A stretch of 64,000 bases of DNA from Montifringilla adamsi (taxonomy: Eukaryota; Chordata; Aves; Passeriformes; Passeridae): NCBI GenBank assembly GCA_017590115.1, contig JAGGNK010015447.1:1116001-1180000 (forward strand). The letters are read 5' to 3'. The notes under the pieces were generated by a model. That model searched no databases and had not been told where the DNA came from. It saw nothing but the letters and a program-made list of their open reading frames with translations. Within the stretch, counting starts at the first letter, position 1. Each line of letters begins with the position of its first letter. A program made the translations under genes and the position numbers. This document shows, in pieces, positions 1 to 11,320 of this stretch.

Positions 1-300
1 TTTTATCCTATGTTTCCCACTGCATCACCCTCTTCTTTGCCCCACTGGCTGAGGTAATCAGACGGTAGAGACTTTCTCAATCGCTTACTCTATGCCCCAC
101 TCTAATATTCACTCTCCCTTTTGCTATATAAAAGAAAGAAAAATAAACTCTTCCTAATTCAATGAAGTCTCTGTTTTCTTGCTCTTGCTTCAGGAATTTA
201 ACACAGCTTTGGCTAAGCAACAGTCTGTGTTGATTAGTAAAAGTTTCTAGGACTAAGAATTTCTTCTGTTACTTCCCTGGCCATAAGTGAAAAAAACCTC
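1..300 (+). other. LTR-like sequence of unclear origin
   Basis: A TATATAAAA box near 124 is followed within 20 bases by AATAAA (about 142-147), then a pyrimidine-rich stretch. This spacing is typical of a short LTR (promoter, then polyadenylation signal, then U5). It does not resemble the 3' LTR at 6045-6430, so it is not the partner LTR of the retrovirus that follows. No coding remnant was recognised. The element continues left of the window or is a separate insertion. Confidence 0.3.
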
Positions 301-308
301 CAACAGAT

Positions 309-1140
309 GTGACAAGCGAATGTAAATCAAAATACAAGAGATGGAACCCCCTTGGGAAAAGTGAAACCGAGCGCAAAGGGGGAACATGCAATGACACAAA
401 TGCTCCCCCACAACCAGGCAGCTGCCTGGACATCCTCCACTCAGCAGCCCTAGGATCTGCAGGAGTGGACATGGAGACAGCAGTAGACATCACTTTGACA
501 AACACCAATGTAGAGGTCATACCATCAAATGGACCGTTGGGCTATAGACTTCGTGCTCTACTGACGGGAAGATCACCCACGTCAAAACAAGGCTGCTTTT
601 TTTTTTTTTTTTTTTTTTTTTTACCTAGATTGATGAATGCAGATTATTTCAGCAATACTGAGATAATGGTGCAGACTTGGAGGCTACCTATCCATACTCC
701 AAAAGGCACTATACTGGCACAGTTAATTCCATTTGAGGCCAAGGTTCTGAAACAGGGGGTCATGCATAGAAGGGATGGAGGTTTTGGGTCAACAGGAACC
801 CCTCAGGTAATGTTTATGTTACCATTATCAGGACCAAAACCAACCATAACTTCTCAGCACCCTGATGGAGGAACTCTCATGACAAAAGCTGCACTGCTGG
901 ACACAGGTTCAGATGTCTCCACTGTTCCCTTGTTTGCATGGCCTACAAAATGGCCTCTGAACACCTTGGGAATACCTGTTATGGGGGTGAGAGGTGTGCA
1001 AATGACTTGAATTGGTAAAACGCTCTTAACAGTATGGCTTGATGAGGATGCACATGTTTGGGCTCAGGTGAGATCTTATGTGATAACTACAACAATCTGG
1101 CTGTTGGGATGAGACGCATTGAGCCAGATGGGTTTCTGTC
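309..1140 (+). pseudogene. ERV gag C-terminal end, dUTPase and aspartic protease remnant
   Basis: An open frame runs from 309 to 1010. Its first 35 or so residues look like the tail after a nucleocapsid zinc knuckle (a CKSKY-like segment). A dUTPase-like segment follows (GSAGVDMETA near 457-486). The retroviral protease active site is visible as LLDTGSDVS near 895-921. A run of 26 T (597-622) lies inside the dUTPase region and encodes a stretch of Phe; it is out of keeping with the family and probably an expansion. After the stop at about 1008 the protease C-terminus continues with further breaks to about 1140. Confidence 0.8.
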
Positions 1141-1198
1141 TCACCAATGAGGATTTTTATCAGTGGTCATTGAGGGACAGCCAACCCTAAAATGAAAA

Positions 1199-2245
1199 TG
1201 GTTAACAGAAATGGCAATCTGGGTTGATCAATGGCCACTGTCTAAAGAAAAGCTTGCCCATGTTAATGAACTGGTTGATGAGCAAGTGGAAAGGGGGCAT
1301 ATCGTACCTTCTCCGAGACCCTGGAACACACCCGTTTTTATAATTCCTAAAAAAATCAGGAAAATGGAGGTTATTACATGACCTTCGAGCAATTAATGCT
1401 GTAATACAGGATGTGGGAGCCCTGCAGCCTGGCCTACCCTCAGCATCAATGTTACCTGTCAACTGGCAACTATTGATTATTGATTTAAAAGATTGCTTTT
1501 TCATAATCCCCCTGCACAAGGACAACAGTGAGAAGTTTGCCTTCTCAGTGCCATCCATTAACAAAGCAGAGGCAGCAAAAAGGTATCAATGGATTGTATT
1601 GCCACAATAGATGCAAAATTCTCCCATGATGTGCCAACTTTATGTTTGTTGCCTGGGCACCAGCCCCACTGAGAAAACAGTACTCACAGTATCTTACCTA
1701 TCATGACATGGATAATATTATTATATCAGAACACCTGGATACAGCAACCCCGTTACCTGCCTTACAACAATTGCTGAAGGCAGACCTTCAGATTGCCCTG
1801 GAAAAAGTCCAACAACAAGCCCCGTGGAAATATTTGGGTATGCTTATCACTGAAGCCCAAATTCTAATTTGTATGGGAAGTCACACCTTGACAGATGACT
1901 CCCAAAAAGTTAACTGGGGACATACAGTGGATTTGTAGCACCTGTGGCATTACTCATGAAGACCATGAGTCCCTAATGCCATTATTGAAAGGGGGAAATC
2001 AGACCAATTTGCTGCACAAACTAACTGAAAAACAACAGAAGGCTTTGACTCAAATTGCCACTAAATTGGGTAATTCTTTTGCAGATCATTGGTCCCCTAG
2101 TTTACCATTGTCTGTGGCCATGCTGAATAGAGAAAAGCACATGATGGCTATCCTAACATCGTGGCATAGCCAGGCTAATCAGCCACTAAAAACCCTGGAA
2201 TGGGTGTTTTCATCATGTCATTTGAATGAATCCTCGACCACATGA
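1199..2245 (+). pseudogene. ERV reverse transcriptase remnant
   Basis: The fingers and palm regions are recognisable from 1199 in one frame ([11 protein letters not shown] near 1323-1353). The frame then shifts near 1355-1380 to the one that carries the DLRAIN and IIDLKDCFF motifs. A stop lies at about 1608. The active-site box, normally YMDD, reads DMDN near 1705-1716, so the second catalytic Asp is Asn. A thumb and connection segment follows in the open frame 1895-2245. Family membership is clear. The protein cannot be made from this copy. Confidence 0.85.
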
Positions 2246-2860
2246 ATGGAAGCTATAGCAAAAATCATTATCAAGGCACGAAAGCGGACATTGGAAATTG
2301 CAGGAATGGAATCTCAAAATATTCTTCTCCCACTAAGAAAAGAGTTTTTACAATGGTCATTGCAGAATTCAGACACCTTACAAAGGGCATTGTTAAACTT
2401 TCCAGGTATTATTAGCACTCATTTTGCCCCTCATAAGCTTTTTTCTTTGCATCAAGAGGTGGAAGAACTTCCTTGGCTATCAAAACAACCTGTAGAAGGC
2501 CTCACAATTTTTTCTGATGCCAGTCAAAAAAGTTCTAAAGCAGGCCTTACTTGGCAAGATAGGGATGAATGGCTCAGTGAAATCCTTGAGGGACCAGGAG
2601 ATTTTTTACAGCTTCTTGAGTTACGTGCTGTTATTAGAGTGTTCAAAAAATGGCCCAATGGTCCCGTTAACATTGTTTATGATTCTCTCTATGTAGTAGA
2701 TGTTGTTGAGCACGTGAAGCAAGCATTGCTAAAGGAAATTCAAAACCAGTGGTTATGGCAAATTGTGGGATTCACATTCTCTCAACCTGAGAAAAGCAGT
2801 GAGAGAAGCAGGGAAAAGAATGATCAAAACAATTCTTATCTCTGGGTTGTGGCAAAGTAG
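2246..2860 (+). pseudogene. ERV RNase H domain remnant, longest open pol segment
   Basis: This 204-codon open frame carries the connection region and then an RNase H fold. The expected acidic residues are visible: Asp in FSDAS (about 2509-2523), Glu in LLELRA (about 2611-2628) and Asp in VYDSLY (about 2677-2694). It is the least damaged part of pol. Upstream RT lesions and the nested LTR starting at 2863 cut it off from integrase. It may be open by chance rather than by selection. Confidence 0.75.
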
Positions 2861-2862
2861 AA

Positions 2863-3117
2863 TGTAATATGGAGATTTTTTACCCAAAGTGATGGTGTTT
2901 TGTTACCTTGGCCTATCAGGGCCAAGTGCATGCCCAGACTGTCGGTCAGCAGACAGTCACAAGATTTTGTTGAGTTGAGTGCTGGTGCAGTTTCAGTTTA
3001 GATGTAGTATAATATAGTATAGAATAATATAGTATAATAAAGTAATTAATTAACCTTCTGATATGAATGGAGTCAGATGTATCATTCTTCCCAGACGAGT
3101 GGTTGCCTGCTTTTACA
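2863..3117 (+). mobile_element. Short LTR nested between RNase H and integrase
   Basis: The integrase coding sequence resumes only after 3118, leaving about 255 bases unlike pol. They begin TGTAA and end TTACA, an inverted terminal pair as LTRs have. They contain an AT-rich stretch repeating TATAATATAG-like words (about 3003-3040), with AATAAA near 3036-3041. The flanking hexamers GTAGAA (left) and ATAGCA (right) agree at four of six positions, possibly a decayed target-site duplication. It resembles songbird class II (ERVK-type) LTRs as I remember them. The exact family is unverified. Confidence 0.6.
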
Positions 3118-4015
3118 ATAGCAAATCTTTTTGCAACTATGGCAGTTACTTAATTCTCGCAAACAGGATTATTTTATTACCCACAGAGTAATAAATTACA
3201 GAGTCACTCTGGATTGACGGAAGGCCTGGCCTTAGGAAACAAGAAGGATGACCAATTTGTGGCACCACTTTGGGCCTCTGCTTCTCCTTATATCAATAAG
3301 TTTGGCCAAGCCAGAAGGGCTCACGAGTTTTTTCACCAAAGTGCAAAAGTTTTACCCAAACAATTTGGAATATCACTGCAGGATGCTCAAGGAATTGTCA
3401 CAACCTGTCCACAAAGCCAGGGTATGACTGGTGGACTGGGTCCTGGAGTCAACCGTCATGGCCTGGGGCCCTTGCAGTTGTAGCAAGCGGATGTAACTAT
3501 CTATGCCTCTTTTGGTAGTTTTAAACAAATTTGTGTAACCATAGACACCTTTTCTGCCATAGGTTTGGGCCACTTCTATGACAAGTGAAGGGTCTCATTT
3601 TGTCATTCGACACTTGCGAGGCTGCTTTGCCATCGCGGCTTTGCCTCAGGAAATTAAAACAGACAGTAGGTCAGGATATACAGCCCGACAGACCCAGGAT
3701 TTCTTAGCTCCTTGCGGGGTGAAGCATAGCACAGGTATTCCAGGGAACTCCACAGGACAAGCTATCATTGAAAGGACATAGTTACTGAAAGGACTGCTTG
3801 ATAAACAAAAAACAGGAGAGGATGGGCTGAGCCCACAGGATGGAGTGCTGAAAGCAGTCCGTGTTATGAATCATCTACAGTTAGTAGGTAATTGTAGTGA
3901 ACCACTAGCACATTACTCGGGTTTGCATCAAGATTCTGAATTGGTACAGTCCTGACCAAAAGTTCATTCTAAAAATCCTAGGACAGGGTAATGGGAAGGA
4001 CCTGCAGATTTACTG
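3118..4015 (+). pseudogene. ERV integrase remnant
   Basis: The N-terminal zinc-binding region is recognisable as AHEFFHQSAK (about 3328-3357), with the two His present. The paired Cys motif reads CPQS, so the second Cys is lost. The tryptophan expected just before the first catalytic Asp (QADVT, about 3484-3498) is a TAG stop. Later segments in another frame carry the second Asp (IKTDSRSGY) and the conserved Glu (GQAIIERT, ending at 3778). Several stops follow to about 4015. The domain identity is firm. The copy is inactive. Confidence 0.8.
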
Positions 4016-4427
4016 ATGTGGGGAAGAGGTTATGTTTGTATCATTACAGACAAAGAACCCTGATGGATACCAGCGAAATGGGTTCATCCCTGGCTTGAGA
4101 AGGACACTCAGATCCCTAATATCAACAATGAACCAACAACCAGCACTACCTGAAAACATCAATTACCGTCAGAATTGTGAACGCTTTTGTTATCCTTGGG
4201 AGAGATTAGAATATGTGGAGTGTGGATCGGATAGGTGGTGTGAGTTTAAAGGAAGGAGCTTCCCAAGGTGTACAGAGTGCAGCCATCAGCACTTTCAAAA
4301 ATTTAATACCTGGGTGTTGTTATTCCAAATGACAGGAATAATGGTTAATTCCCCTGAAACCTGTCAAGAAGTGCAGAATCTGTTTGAGTCTTGGGAGCAA
4401 TTGAGCAATTGAGAGAGTAATATCATA

Positions 4428-5990
4428 ATGAACTTCGGAAGCGCAAGAAAAAGGAGAGAGAGAATAAGATCAAGGCCACTGAATGTGGAAAAGGAATATT
4501 TATTCCTGGGATGTGGGGAGTTACACCTGAGCAGTGGGAACAACCAAAGTGAAGGTGGGAGGAGAAGAACCAAAGGAGACAGAATAGGAGAAGAGCACAA
4601 AGAGCAAGAGACACAGTCAGTTTGGATTTTTTCCCTAATCTCACAGAGAAAGGGTTCTTTGCCCATGTTAAGGATGAAGAATAGTCTTAAATTAGTTGTG
4701 TGGGTTTTTGGAGGTCTCTGTCTGTTATTTGTGATATTTGGCAACATCTGTAGTGCTGATGGCATCGACAGAATATGTGGCTTACTTGGGCCAATGCTAC
4801 TGGGGTGGCATTTGTTTATCCTTAACGATGCCAGGAGATCCTTTCCGCGCACATGTTTAATTGGTATCCCAATAAGTAACCTTACTGGTTTTGCAAAATG
4901 GGTAGGAGTTGGAGGAAAACCATAGGTAGAAGCAAATAAACCAAGCGCGGAGGATTGCTGGTGTGTCATAGCCAGCAGTGGTACAAAATTGGACATATGC
5001 TAAAGGTTGGGGATAAAGGCAAACGGCGAGGGCTTCCAAGCAGGTATAATAACACAATCACAGAATGAAAGCGGACTAGAGCCCCAAGAATTAGATTTGT
5101 TATGATCAGTACCTGGAAATTATTGCCTGTTTTTTAACTACTTTTTAAACCCAAAATCAACTTATATTGAGCAATGTCCTAGTCCCATGACCCAAAAATA
5201 ATAGTGTCATCCTTAATCTCAATTCTCCATGGTATCAGAACGTGACCAAATATTGCCACAACTGGACTTATCCTGGAAGTGCTGGTGCAAATGCGACTGT
5301 AAGAAAGCTTCCACCAGGTGTCTTTAATCTGTGGGGATAGGGCATGGCCTGCAATTCCAAGTAATTCATTTGGTGGTCCTTGTTACTTAGGAAAACTAAC
5401 CATGTTTGCTGCTAGCATGTGCAAAATGCTGAATCAGACTATTTTGAGAGTGGGACATAGCAAGAGAACTGAAAGAGCAATCACAAGCTTAAGACCTGAT
5501 TGTGACAATTGTGTAGAGTTTTGGGGCACTCCAGCACAAATAATAGCATGATTCCTTACTCCAGCTGTTGCTGCTGCTCAAGCTTTGTCTACACTTAATA
5601 AGTTGGGATGCTGGACGGTCAAACAACTAAACGTAACTTCAGCTATTTTAAATCAGATGCTCACTGATGTAGATAGTATTAGACATGGCACACTGCAAAA
5701 CAGAGCTGCTGTAGATTTGTTGTTGTTAGCACATGGACACCGGTGTGAGGAGTTTGAAGGAATGTGTTTTATGAAACTCTCTGACCATTCTGCATCTATT
5801 CACAGGAAACTCAAACAACTACAAGAAAACATGAAGAAATTGACTGCAAATTACTAGGGTTTGGATGAATGGTTTGAGAGATCGGGAATAACTGGATGGT
5901 TGAAAGATATCATAAAGGGAGATTTCTTATTACTAGTAGTCATTATTATATTGCTTTGTGTTATTCCATACATCATGAAATGGTGAGCCA
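4428..5990 (+). pseudogene. ERV envelope remnant (surface and transmembrane parts)
   Basis: The open frame 4428-4925 contains a hydrophobic leader (around 4680-4755) that looks like an env signal peptide. A second segment, 5318-5551, covers the end of the surface part. The transmembrane part at 5585-5857 carries an immunosuppressive-domain-like LQNRAAVDLLLL (about 5695-5730), followed by a CX6C motif in which the expected next Cys is Phe. A stop at 5855-5857 precedes the hydrophobic membrane anchor (about 5921-5980), which stays in the same frame. The type is alpharetrovirus-like. Breaks between the segments make it a pseudogene. Confidence 0.8.
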
Positions 5991-6027
5991 CTTGGTAGAA
6001 AATATGGTGGAAAAGGTCTGGCTGGTG

Positions 6028-6044
6028 CAAGAAGAAGGGGGAAT
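6028..6044 (+). other. Retroviral polypurine tract
   Basis: A purine run (AAGAAGAAGGGGGAA) sits directly before the first TG of the 3' LTR. This is the usual position of the plus-strand primer in retroviruses and it fixes the left edge of the LTR. Confidence 0.75.
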
Positions 6045-6430
6045 TGTAGCAATGTATCTGAACCACTTAGACTGCAGTGTGCACCAGCCATCCAGCTTGT
6101 AACTGTTCCTATCAGAATTTTCTCAGGGCCCTCTGGAATTCATCAAGGTTACTAAGACATAAGCTGTGCTAAAATAACAAAGAAGAAGCTGAGAAAGCAA
6201 ATTCCAGATGACAAGAACTCAATAACAGGGGGGCAGCAAAGCACTGGACTGTAACCAAACACATCTTCTGAGAGGTGCACGCAGAACGCATGGACAAGGC
6301 AAAGGCACCAATAAGAAATGCGTGACTAGTGTGTGCAGAGAGTTAGAATGTATAAGTGCATCATGTAAACAATAAACAGCTTCTGTTTAATCATATTGGT
6401 CAGTTGTCCAGGAGTTCTGATTTTCCCACA
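6045..6430 (+). mobile_element. 3' LTR of the endogenous retrovirus
   Basis: The LTR is about 386 bases, starts TGTAGC right after the polypurine tract and ends CCCACA. A TATA-like TGTATAAG lies near 6349 and AATAAA at 6371-6376, leaving about 54 bases of R-U5. No similar copy is seen at the left end of the element, so divergence between the two LTRs cannot be used to date the insertion from this window. Confidence 0.75.
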
Positions 6431-8996
6431 AGTGATACTTACTAAAAGGGCTTCAATTTTAATGATAGAGTTACTGTCTATATGATGATTATTGGGTATA
6501 GTTCTTTAAAATCCTTCCCTTGCTGACATCAGTAAATTTCATCTTCTCCTGATTGTACTGGTAGCTATATGTTAGTTACGAATAAAAGGGAATGAGTTTT
6601 AGGGATATGTTGCAAGTAAGCAGATTGGTGGCTCTGGTTCCATTTCCATTGTCTAAGAAGAACTCCGATTATTTTTGGACCTTTCATAGACCTCTAATGA
6701 GATTAGCATTTGTCTTTGATTGACCCCATAAATTTTAGTCTACTAGGCTTGACCAATGAATCTAAAGGGGAAAGTCACAGAGCTTTGGTGGTTCCTGTGT
6801 CAGCAACTTCTCAGTAGTAGGGAGATTTCTGTCCTCAAGTTTGTTACTTCAGCTAACAGATTATGCTCACTCCAAAAGAAGGTGAGAAGGTTGCTTCCCT
6901 AAATGGTGAAATAATTCTTCCTGCTATTTGTGACTCTTTTGTATTACTGGGTTTTGTACTACCAGAGTTTGTTACAGAAAGTTTGATTAAATTGCATGCA
7001 TCTGGTCTTGGGGGAAACAGAGTATTCTTTAGACAATAGCATGTAGGCTTTTATCAAACTGAGATTGTCTTAACAGACTGGACCCTTAAAACACAGTAAT
7101 TCCTGCTAGTTCCAATTACATTTTTAGGCTCAACAAATTGAATGGTAAATCTGCACCAGTAGGAAAGGAAATTTAATTGGACTTTCTTCTTTTTAGAGAG
7201 AAGCTAATTTAAAAGTTTCACCAGAATCAGAGCAGGCTGTAAAACAAGAAGAGCATCACAAAAAGAGGCTAATCCTATCCTTTAAGTATTATTATTTGTG
7301 ATTGGACTTGAATGAAATGTGTCAAATCTGTGTTCCCGGGTATCACATCAGTAATAGGTATTTCTGCTGCTGTACTTCTCTCCTACAGCTAAGAATAGAA
7401 TCCAAATAATCATGAAACCATGGTCACAATTCACCCTGTGATGCTGACAGGTGAAAAAGGAGTGGAAGGTGCACCTGTAAATTAACTTGAATGGCCTATC
7501 TAAATCAGTGGTCACTGATTTCCTGAAGATTTAAACAGGTCAGTTGCCCACATCTTTCAGAGTTTTTGGTAATGTTTTTCTTGGGATTCTTTTAATCTTT
7601 CCCCATTAGTTCAGCCCCTGCTCTCAAACTTTGCTGACATTTGAAGTGTCTCGATAGCCTTGAAATGTGTTGTCTTTATTTATCACGTCATTATTCCCTT
7701 CAAAGGGCTGTTTGCCTCAAGTCTCACTTTTGCTGATTTTCTGCTAGTTCATTGTCAGGTGGCAGCAGGTGTTTTGTGATAGCAATACACAATCCTATAG
7801 CTTGCTTTTCTTTTTATTTGGTCTGTCTAGAAAATTGAATGACTGAACATCTCCGACAGGATTTTCTCCCCACAGTATGTTTCACTTGAAGGGCAGATGC
7901 AAATCGTCTACCTAAACTCTTGGCACAGAAGAAACTAGTGGTTTGCTGCTGCATAGAGGTATAACCTACAAAAGGAAGGCCTTGTTAAACTGCAGCTGAG
8001 GCCTGTTACTTTGGCTAAACAGAAAAGGACTATGGGAAAGTGACACGGATGAATTAAGAGGTAGACAAACAAGTTCTATAACCATCATTTGTTCACATTG
8101 TGGCGTATGGTGGTTGGTTCAATTATGTTGTTATGGCTTAAAGCTATGTAACTGAGAAAGGCCTGACTGCTTAAAAGGCCTGGTTTTTGCAGTAAAGCAG
8201 CTCTCCTTTGCACCTGCCTGGGGACTCTGCGTCACTATGAACTCTCACTCCCAGTTTGCCAAGATGATCAGTAGGAATGTTGCAGAGCTGCTATGTGCAT
8301 ATTAACGGAATGGCAGACAGTGAAGCGGTGGACATTTCTGGGGTTTATACAATGCTGCTGCATTGGCGCCAGTTTAGTCGGTTTTCCATCAGTGGCATTT
8401 CTGTCTATAAGTACTCTGCCCAGTGACACTACGTTGCTTCTGTCACAGGGGGATGTTCTCCGGCTGCTCACTCCCTGAGACCGACGCAGTCTCAGAGGGG
8501 CCGCCCCCGGATCGGTGCGGAGACTCTCCACGGTGGCGGTGCGTACAGGGGCTCGCAGCCCCCTGCAGCGCTCGGCTGTGCCAGGGGTGGCACAGCAGCA
8601 GCACAGTATGAAGAACCAAGGTAAAGGAATAGGAAGTCATCACTTGTTGGAGTTCCAAGGAAGTTTATTTCCCCAGGGGAGTCAGGGACAAGTGACCATA
8701 ATGGAGGGCAACAGAACTGCTTTTAAGGAAGGGAGGGAATAAGGGGAGGACACAACTTTTCACCAATAGGAAGGCATTGGGGCGGGGGTGCAGGGTAAGG
8801 GCTATCCAACAGAAGCCAACAAAGGGAAGGAGCAAACCTTATAATCCAATCTTGCTTCGAGGAAGGAATGAAGGACAGGGAACATTCCAGAGTAAAAAGG
8901 GTGTTCTATCTTTGACAGACGAGGGTAATCTCAGGTTTTTCTCTCTGGCTGAGATGATCCTGAGGTGTGTTAAAAGTCTTTTTTCCCCAATCCAGC
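6431..8996. other. Intergenic region, no gene recognised
   Basis: No convincing coding exon or conserved domain was seen. Two short parts look LTR-like. About 8130-8260 has TTAAAAGG followed by AGTAAAG and a GC-richer tail. About 8590-8800 contains a reversed AATAAA-type signal (TTTATTT near 8667). Neither has clear termini. The small open frames between 8268 and 9155 are unlike known proteins and are best ignored. Confidence 0.5.
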
Positions 8997-9373
8997 TGTC
9001 TGAGAAGAAATCAGAAGTCTTCGGCTGTCATTCTCAAGGTTGTTTATTATTTCTTATCTAAAACATTTTCTGTCTGGCCTGCCGAGATCTGTTCTGCAGG
9101 TCAGTCTGAGGCACACTCCCCGCCCATGGGGCTGGTGTTGTCTTTTATACTATAAACTACGTATTCTATATTTACAGTTATTTTCCAATACCCATCACCT
9201 ATGTTAGACAGTGACTTTCTACTCTAAACCAATCCCAAAGTGCCACCATCACCAAGAAGATGGAGACGAGGAAGAAGAAGGAAGAAGGACAGGACAATAC
9301 CCAAATCCCTCCAACTTGCCTCCTAGACCCCCATAGTAAAATTCTTCAAAATTTCACCTCTCCCCCTGTGACA
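8997..9373 (-). mobile_element. LTR of an avian (songbird-type) endogenous retrovirus, minus strand
   Basis: Read on the minus strand, it begins TGTCACAGGGGG at 9373, has a TATA box (AGTATAAAAGA, about 9151-9141) and AATAAA about 100 bases further on (near 9047-9042), and ends TCAGACA at 8997. The length, TG...CA ends and signal order fit a complete LTR of about 377 bases. It resembles LTRs that are common in songbird genomes. Sequence right of 9373 (to about 9650) may belong to the same element. No clear target-site duplication was found. Confidence 0.65.
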
Positions 9374-11270
9374 ACTACTGCTATGCTACTTAGACTTTTG
9401 TGACTTGTAATTCTTCATATAACGTTGGTCATTTGCTCCATGGGTTGAGATCGAATTCCCAGGTGTCTTTGGCTTCCTGCCAGGGTCTCCGAGCCCCTGC
9501 CAGGATTTTGAGCCATCCAGGGCATCCAGAGAGATGTCTTGAGTTCCAACAGGTAAGACCAGGGAACAAGGGAGGTACAAGGAGTATGGCAGGGAAATTG
9601 ACATACCCTTGGCCAGAAAATCTTAGGGTAAACAACTCAGGACTGAACCATCAGGGAAGCCAAATGGGGTACATGGAACGAACGATTACAAACTTATAAC
9701 AAGGAATACTTAAAACACATTACAAAAGAACAAACTGTAAAATAACAGACTACCACAACCCAGAGTCTTTCTAGCATTTGATGCCATTTCCTTGCTGCCA
9801 TTTAAATATCTTCCTTCAATCTAAAGGATGATATAGTCTTTCCATTTTGAGGATCCCTGTTAGGAATCACTATACCAGAGTAGTCATCGCTCCCTTTTCT
9901 TTTGCCTAGTTTGTAATTGTCATAGACATTTCAAATTTGTGCTAATGTCAATAAGAGTACTGAGACTGCTTAACAGGGTTTATGCTCTCAGCTGCTTTCC
10001 TCTTTCATACGGCTTCATACTGTATGTGACCTAATGGCCTCATTTTGTCATCTGCATTTTGCTGTGGTTTGCAAAAACTGGCATACGCTGCCAACTCACA
10101 CCTTATATGTTGGGATTTCAAGGGCTTTGATGGGCTCCTTTCTGAGATTGCCATGCTCTGGACGTTCACATTTGCAAAGACTTCATCTTCCATAAGTCCT
10201 ATTTCAGTATTTAATACTCTTTCCTGGAATGTAGGCAATATACCAGCAAGTACTAAATTCCTTGCAAGCCCTGTCTTCCCAAAGGACCATTTTAAGAGAT
10301 TGCTTTTCTTCTCTGACTAATCTACCAGTATTTGGATGGAGAATTTGGTACCTTAAGTGAACCTCTTACAAGGGATCTCATCACAGGCAATATCTCAGGC
10401 TTTCTTGAAATACTCGCTCCTTTGGATCCTAACTCCATTCAGAGTGCATTTAGGATTTTTTTTCATAACATTTCATTCAACAATGACTCTTCTATTATAA
10501 AATGTGATGTGTGTGATAAAGATGGATCCCCATGAAAGGTTATACACATATAAAGGTGAGTCGTAAGAATGGTGGCTCCCTCCTGCAGTTACATTTGTAA
10601 CTGAGTTGATATTCCAAAGCTAAATATTCCAGGCCTGTGAACACAAAAGGAAGTCTCTGTCTTTTGCAAGAATTACCCCTAGGAGGATTTGTGTTAATTT
10701 TGATTTCTATGGTGTTAGCCCTGTTGCAGAAAAAAAGTAGATTGTACTGTCTTCTTGTGTACTCTCTTCTTGTGCTCTCATTCCCTCCTCTCTACTTTGC
10801 ATGCCCTAGATAATCTACCAGTGTGACTCATTTGGTATCATCTCATAGTGCAAATTCTGCATAGTTTCATGTACTTACAAATGCCAGTTGCCAAGGAGCA
10901 TAACCCTTCAAGGGGCAAAGAACTGAAGGGCTGGGCAACTTCAGGTGCTGAAACTGTGAGTAGTTGAAGTCATGCCATATTAAAATGACAGAGCAAATTA
11001 GTTGATATAGGACTTTCAGCTGGACACCTCTGAGAATAGCAGCTCGTCAGCAGTGACACAGTGATCTTTCCAGCTGTATTCCAGAAAGAGAAAAGGGACA
11101 CCTTCAATGGTTAAGATGTTTGGCATGAGAAAACAGCAAGAAATATACCAAAAAATACTTGAGCCAGATAAACTGCGTTTTTCTGGTGAGAATTTTGCAG
11201 TTGCTCTTTCTTTCTGTGCCTTTACTTTTCACAGAAAACAGTGGGGGTTTAAATTTTTTTTCTTTTTTTC
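9374..11270. other. Intergenic region, possible ERV internal remnant at its left end
   Basis: The first 250-300 bases adjoin the minus-strand LTR and may be internal sequence of that element. No retroviral domain could be read in them. The rest shows no recognisable exon, RNA gene or repeat family. Confidence 0.4.
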
Positions 11271-11320
11271 TTGTTTTGTTTTGTTTTGTTTTGTTTTGTT
11301 TTGTTTTGTTTTGTTTTGTT
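11271..11320. repeat. (TTTTG)n microsatellite
   Basis: Ten perfect TTTTG units follow a T-rich stretch. The open frames crossing it are translations of the repeat. Confidence 0.95.

Larger units (their letters stand above)
300..6430 (+). mobile_element. Degenerate class II (alpha/beta-like) endogenous retrovirus, gag mostly lost
   Basis: The order on the + strand is: end of gag, dUTPase, protease, reverse transcriptase, RNase H, integrase, env surface and transmembrane parts, polypurine tract, 3' LTR. A dUTPase ahead of the protease is known from betaretrovirus-like elements, while the env transmembrane part resembles alpharetroviruses. That mix is usual for avian class II elements. The internal frames are broken by several stops and frameshifts. 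Most of gag and the matching 5' LTR are not visible, so the copy is 5'-truncated or rearranged. It is judged non-functional from its many lesions. Confidence 0.9.
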
